Shown piece after piece: positions 5,128 through 9,105 of a stretch of DNA of 9,105 nt. The notes under the pieces were generated by a model. It did not search any database. It saw only the letters and a program-made list of their open reading frames with translations, and was not told where the DNA came from. The stretch is taken from the NCBI GenBank assembly GCA_020629355.1, contig JAHDDM010000034.1, forward strand, positions 1 through 9,105. Reading direction: 5' to 3'. Every line of letters begins with the position of its first letter. Within the stretch, counting starts at the first letter, position 1. Origin of the DNA: Rhodospirillaceae bacterium. Its GTDB lineage: Bacteria > Pseudomonadota > Alphaproteobacteria > JABSOH01. The position numbers and the translations under genes were made by a program.

Positions 5128-7884
5128 ATGAATACACCCATTACTTTTGTACTGAACGGACAAACCGTCACAGCCAAGCCAAACGAAACTATTTGGCAGG
5201 TTGCCAAGCGTCACGGCAAAACCATTCCGCATCTGTGTCACAAAGATGCCAGTGCTTACGCACCTGATGGAAACTGCCGCGCCTGTATGGTGGAAATAGA
5301 AGGCGAGCGCGTCCTCGCGGCCTCGTGTATCCGTCAGCCTTCTGAAGGTATGAAAGTCGAAACCCAAAGCCCTAAAGCCGAAAAGTCGCGAAAACTCATC
5401 TTTGAAATGCTGGTCGCTGACCAGCCCGAAACTGCGCATGATCCCGACTCGCACTTCTGGAACATGGCAAAACAAGTAGGACAGACTACTAGCCGAATGC
5501 CAAAATCTGATCGCCCTGCTTGTGATACCTCACATCAGGCCATGTCGGTGAATCTTGATGCCTGTATCCATTGCAACCTGTGTGTTCGCGCCTGTCGCGA
5601 TGTGCAGGTCAATGATGTAATCGGCATGTCTGGACGCGGCGGCCATGCAAAAATCGTTTTCGACATGGATGATCCCATGGGCGATTCGACATGTGTGGCC
5701 TGCGGCGAATGTGTCCAAGCCTGTCCTACAGGTGCGCTGATGCCTGCACTACTGTTGAATGAAAATCAAGAAAAACAAATAGATAATGTCGATAAAGTCG
5801 TCGACAGCCTTTGCCCATTCTGTGGCGTTGGCTGCCAGACCCGCTTTCACGTCAAAGACAATCGCATTGTCTGGGTCGAAGGCCGCGAAGGCCCTGCCAA
5901 CGAGGGTAAACTTTGCGTCAAAGGCCGCTTTGGTATGGACTATGCCAGCCACCCTACCCGCTTGAGCGTACCCCTGATACGCCGCGAGGATGCACCCGCA
6001 AAAACATGGGATATGTATGTTGATCCCGCAAACCCCTGGACACATTTCCGTGAAGCAACTTGGCAAGAGGCCATGAGCAAAGCCTCAGAGGGCTTCACGA
6101 CACTGCGCGAAAATTCTGGTGCGTCATGCTTAACAGGTTTTGGCTCAGCGAAAGGCTCAAACGAAGAAGCCTATCTGTTCCAAAAGCTGGTACGCACTGG
6201 TTTCGGTACAAACAACGTCGATCACTGTACCCGTCTGTGTCACGCCTCGTCTGTGGCGGCCTTAATGGAAGGCGTAAGCTCTGGCGCGGTTTCCGCACCC
6301 TTTAATGCAGCAGAGGACTCCGATTGCATCATCGTGATCGGCGCACGCCCAACCGTCAATCATCCCGTTGCCGCCACCTTCCTGAAACAGGCTGCCAAAG
6401 CAGGGAAAAAATTGATCATCATTGACCCCCGTGGTCAAGCCATGGATCGTTATGCCGATTACTCGTTACGGTTCAAGGCAGGTAGTGATGTCTCGCTACT
6501 GAATGCCCTGATTTTCACCATCATCGAAGAAGGACTGACAAACACGGACTATATCGCCAAACATGTCGATAATTACGATGCCATAGTCGCCAATATTCGG
6601 GATTTTGCGCCAGAAAAAATGCAGGATATTTGCGGTATTCCCGCCCACAGCATTCGCGATGCCGCCCGTATCTACGCGACTTCTGAGCGGAGCATCATCT
6701 TCTGGGGTATGGGAATTTCGCAACATATTCACGGCACGGATAATGTCCGTAGTCTGATCACACTCGCCACCATCACGGGGCAAATCGGCCGCGCGGGAAC
6801 AGGGCTACATCCCTTACGCGGACAAAATAACGTACAGGGGGCTTCCGATGCAGGATTGATCCCGATGGTTTTGCCAGATTATCAATCTGTCGCGAATCCT
6901 GAGATTCGCGCAAAGTTCGAAGCCGCATGGAACAGCCCCATTGACCCTAATCCTGGCTTGACCGTGGTTGAAATTATCGATGCCGCCTGTGTCGGTGATA
7001 TTAAAGGCATGTATGTCATGGGCGAAAACCCCGCCATGTCTGACCCTGACACAAAACACGCCCGCACTGGCCTCGCCAAACTGGAACATCTGGTGGTGCA
7101 GGAAATATTCTTAACCGAAACCGCAATGTTTGCCGATGTGATTTTACCCGCGAGTGCTTTCCCTGAAAAATCTGGCACATTCACCAACACCAATCGTCAA
7201 GTTCAGCTTGCTCGTCCTGCATTAAAATTACCAGGGGATGCGCGACAGGACTGGATCATCATTCAGGAACTGGCACAGCATCTAGGACTGGACTGGAACT
7301 ATGCTGATGTTTCCGAAGTCTACGAAGAAATGCGCTCCGTCATGCCTTCTATTGCGGGTATCAGCTGGAAACGCCTCAACGCCGAAGAATCAGTCACTTA
7401 CCCTTGCGCCTCCGAAGATGCCCCAGGTGAACCCATTATCTTCCGTGATGGCTTCCCAACCCCAAATGGCAGAGCACAACTCAAACCCACCCGTATTATT
7501 CCGCCAGATGAAACACCCGATGCAGACTATCCCATGGTACTGACCACAGGGCGCGTGTTGGAACACTGGCACACAGGCGCAATGACCCGCCGCGCGGCGG
7601 TACTGGATGGCCGCGAGCCTGAAGCCATGGCGCATGTCCATCCGCGCTGGTTGCGCCAGCAAAAACTCGAAGCTGGTGCAGAAGTCGTCGTTGCCACCAG
7701 ACGCGGTGAAATTCGCTTACGCACCCGTGCAGATCAAAATGTCGCGGAAAATATGGTCTTTATCCCGTTCTGCTATGCCGAAAGTCCGGCGAATATGTTG
7801 ACCAATCCCGCCCTTGATCCCTTTGGTAAAATACCAGAGTTCAAGTTTTGCGCCGCCAAAATCGAAGCCGTTGAGGGGATATAA
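5128..7884 (+). CDS. NAD-linked formate dehydrogenase, catalytic alpha subunit (FDH1A type, Mo/W-bis-MGD)
   Basis: This 918-residue cytoplasmic subunit oxidises formate to CO2 and hands electrons to the diaphorase subunit encoded next. Domains in order: a plant-type [2Fe-2S] domain with Cys37, Cys50, Cys53 and Cys67; two [4Fe-4S] ferredoxin motifs, Cys146/149/152/156 and Cys189/192/195/199; the [4Fe-4S] of the pterin domain, Cys229/232/236/263 (LCPFCGVGC); the bis-MGD catalytic body; and a C-terminal molydopterin-binding domain from about residue 790. The active-site segment NNVDHCTRLCH places Cys371 as the metal ligand, followed by His372; the codon is TGT, so it is not selenocysteine. Wording throughout (for example GFGSAKGSNEEAYL, ISQHIHGTDN, LRGQNNVQGASDAG) closely resembles FDH1A of Methylorubrum extorquens, a tungsten enzyme. 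Which metal is used here cannot be read from sequence. A strong GAGGGA site precedes the ATG. Cofactor-insertion genes such as fdhD are not in the window. Confidence 0.95.
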   Translation: MNTPITFVLNGQTVTAKPNETIWQVAKRHGKTIPHLCHKDASAYAPDGNCRACMVEIEGERVLAASCIRQPSEGMKVETQSPKAEKSRKLIFEMLVADQPETAHDPDSHFWNMAKQVGQTTSRMPKSDRPACDTSHQAMSVNLDACIHCNLCVRACRDVQVNDVIGMSGRGGHAKIVFDMDDPMGDSTCVACGECVQACPTGALMPALLLNENQEKQIDNVDKVVDSLCPFCGVGCQTRFHVKDNRIVWVEGREGPANEGKLCVKGRFGMDYASHPTRLSVPLIRREDAPAKTWDMYVDPANPWTHFREATWQEAMSKASEGFTTLRENSGASCLTGFGSAKGSNEEAYLFQKLVRTGFGTNNVDHCTRLCHASSVAALMEGVSSGAVSAPFNAAEDSDCIIVIGARPTVNHPVAATFLKQAAKAGKKLIIIDPRGQAMDRYADYSLRFKAGSDVSLLNALIFTIIEEGLTNTDYIAKHVDNYDAIVANIRDFAPEKMQDICGIPAHSIRDAARIYATSERSIIFWGMGISQHIHGTDNVRSLITLATITGQIGRAGTGLHPLRGQNNVQGASDAGLIPMVLPDYQSVANPEIRAKFEAAWNSPIDPNPGLTVVEIIDAACVGDIKGMYVMGENPAMSDPDTKHARTGLAKLEHLVVQEIFLTETAMFADVILPASAFPEKSGTFTNTNRQVQLARPALKLPGDARQDWIIIQELAQHLGLDWNYADVSEVYEEMRSVMPSIAGISWKRLNAEESVTYPCASEDAPGEPIIFRDGFPTPNGRAQLKPTRIIPPDETPDADYPMVLTTGRVLEHWHTGAMTRRAAVLDGREPEAMAHVHPRWLRQQKLEAGAEVVVATRRGEIRLRTRADQNVAENMVFIPFCYAESPANMLTNPALDPFGKIPEFKFCAAKIEAVEGI
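6891..6910. repeat. Perfect 8-base inverted repeat inside the formate dehydrogenase gene
   Basis: CGCGAATC (6891-6898) and GATTCGCG (6903-6910) are perfect reverse complements around the 4-base loop CTGA. The repeat lies in the coding sequence for VANPEIRA, in a surface-like linker of the alpha subunit. It could form a stable mRNA hairpin that slows ribosomes between domains, but codon constraints can produce such a repeat by chance. No U-tract follows, so it is not a terminator. Confidence 0.5.
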
Positions 7885-7888
7885 TCTT

Positions 7889-9105
7889 ATGAATGATGTC
7901 AAAAAATTCGCCCACCCTGGCTTTCAACGTGGCAAGGGGCGCAATACCAACCCCGGACGACAGGTCAACCCTGAGGCTCTGGAACAAGTACAGGCATTAC
8001 TTGGTGATGCCCCACGCGCGCGAGATGAACTGCTTGAAAATTTACACCTGATCAATGATCATTTTGGCTATCTTGAGCATCGTCACCTGTGTGCATTAGC
8101 AGCAGAAATGCGGCTATCACAAACAGAGGTCTATGAAGTTGCCAGCTTCTATGCCCATTTCCGTATTATTGGCGAGGACGATACCCCGCCCACAGGCCAG
8201 CTTGTTCGGGTTTGTGATAGTCTGTCGTGCATGATGGCAGGGGCAGAGGCTTTAGCAGAACAGTTACGGCAAAATCCCGAACTGGATGTTGAGCTTGTTC
8301 CTTGCGTTGGGCGTTGCCATCAAGCACCCATAGCAGAAGTCGGGCATAACCATATTGCACAGGCCACAGCGAACACTGTACTTGCGGCTATCGAAGAAGA
8401 TGATACTCAAGCAGAAGCCCTGCCCCTTGAATCTCTCGAAGAAGCACAAGAACGTGGGGTCTACAGTCTACTGCAACGCGCCTTGAACAGGCAGGAAAAC
8501 CCCGAAACCATGATTTCTCGCCTCGAAGACAGCGGTTTACGCGGCATGGGCGGCGCGGGTTTTCCTACAGGTACAAAGTGGCGGTTGGTTCGCGAAAAAT
8601 CTGGCGAGAAGCTCATGGCGGTCAATGGTGACGAGGGCGAGCCTGGGACATTCAAAGACCATTATTTTCTGAAAGTCGGTCTACATGATTTCCTCGAAGG
8701 CACACTTTTAGCCGCTTGGGTCGTCGAGGCCACAGCCTGCTATATTTATCTACGGGATGAATATCCTGATATTCGCCGTAATCTGGAAAAAGCCGTGGCT
8801 GAATTAAATGCTTCGCCGCTCACACAGCAAACCCGCCTCATCGTGCGCCGTGGCGCGGGGGCGTACATTTGTGGTGAAGAATCCGCCATGATCGAAAGTA
8901 TCGAGGGCAAACGCCCCCTACCCCGTCACCGCCCACCCTATGTCGCCGATGTTGGAATATTTGGACAGCCTACCTTGGTGAATAATGTCGAGACACTCTA
9001 TTGGGCGCGAAAAATTCTTTGTGGCGAAGACGAGGACTTTGCCAATCAAGGCCGTCACGGTGGCACAGGCTGGCGGAGCTATTCCGTCTCAGGTCGTGTG
9101 AAAAA
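7889..9105 (+). CDS. Formate dehydrogenase beta subunit, NuoE-NuoF fusion (NAD+/FMN diaphorase), 3' end outside window
   Basis: The first 405 codons of the electron-output subunit are present. It accepts electrons from the alpha subunit and reduces NAD+ through FMN. Residues about 25-170 are a NuoE-like thioredoxin-fold domain with a [2Fe-2S] site at Cys109, Cys114, Cys139 and Cys143 (CDSLSC and CVGRC). A short acidic linker (about 169-187) leads into a NuoF-like domain. That domain has the FMN/NADH glycine-rich loop RGMGGAGFPTGTKW (218-231), NGDEGEPGTFKDH (246-258) and GAGAYICGEESA (322-333), and then QPTLVNNVETL. The C-terminal NuoF [4Fe-4S] cysteines lie past the window edge. The fused NuoE-NuoF layout is that of FDH1B of methylotrophs and differs from the separate FdsG and FdsB of the FdsABG enzymes. 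The start has a GAGGGG site nine bases upstream and lies four bases after the alpha subunit stop, so the two are translated from one message. Confidence 0.95.
   Translation, partial: MNDVKKFAHPGFQRGKGRNTNPGRQVNPEALEQVQALLGDAPRARDELLENLHLINDHFGYLEHRHLCALAAEMRLSQTEVYEVASFYAHFRIIGEDDTPPTGQLVRVCDSLSCMMAGAEALAEQLRQNPELDVELVPCVGRCHQAPIAEVGHNHIAQATANTVLAAIEEDDTQAEALPLESLEEAQERGVYSLLQRALNRQENPETMISRLEDSGLRGMGGAGFPTGTKWRLVREKSGEKLMAVNGDEGEPGTFKDHYFLKVGLHDFLEGTLLAAWVVEATACYIYLRDEYPDIRRNLEKAVAELNASPLTQQTRLIVRRGAGAYICGEESAMIESIEGKRPLPRHRPPYVADVGIFGQPTLVNNVETLYWARKILCGEDEDFANQGRHGGTGWRSYSVSGRVK

Noticed and set aside
6238..6240. Selenocysteine at the formate dehydrogenase active site
   Set aside because: The codon is TGT (Cys371), with no in-frame TGA anywhere in the gene.

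Overview
The window looks like chromosomal DNA of an alphaproteobacterium. The GC content is about half by eye. The indications are a tripartite TRAP dicarboxylate-type uptake system, an EPSP synthase of the CP4-like alphaproteobacterial type next to cytidylate kinase, and a formate dehydrogenase that closely resembles the two-subunit FDH1 enzyme of Methylorubrum/Methylobacterium. No genus can be named from the sequence alone. There are no RNA genes, CRISPR arrays or insertion sequences, and no gene-free stretch longer than about 110 bases.

Left part (1-2184, minus strand). The window opens inside a TRAP transporter small permease gene (dctQ). Its substrate-binding protein gene (dctP) lies just upstream of it in transcription order, and the large permease (dctM) is presumably off the left edge. 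A short intergenic region holds a terminator-like hairpin and a small inverted repeat. Next comes an ABC permease of the polar amino acid type, with an odd lipobox-like N-terminus. It is transcribed divergently from the plus-strand genes.

Middle (2204-5100, plus strand). A periplasmic solute-binding protein strongly resembles the PheC/cyclohexadienyl dehydratase branch of binding proteins. It is followed with zero spacing by aroA, then by cmk. The binding protein and the divergent permease probably form one importer, but no ATP-binding subunit is present here. The cmk frame ends early: the expected C-terminal segment of cytidylate kinase is readable in another frame just past the stop, so the gene appears frameshifted, either truly or through a sequence error.

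Right part (5128-9105, plus strand). A large NAD-linked formate dehydrogenase catalytic subunit carries N-terminal iron-sulfur domains and a Mo/W-bis-MGD domain with an active-site cysteine. It is followed four bases later by a NuoE-NuoF fusion diaphorase subunit that runs off the window. Together they should oxidise formate to CO2 and pass the electrons through Fe-S clusters and FMN to NAD+. In many proteobacteria cmk is followed by rpsA; here the formate dehydrogenase operon sits there instead.

The window is mostly recognisable metabolism. I do not see a clearly new defence or mobile system. The points most worth checking are the cmk frame disruption, the PheC-like protein coupled to aroA, and the lipobox-bearing permease.
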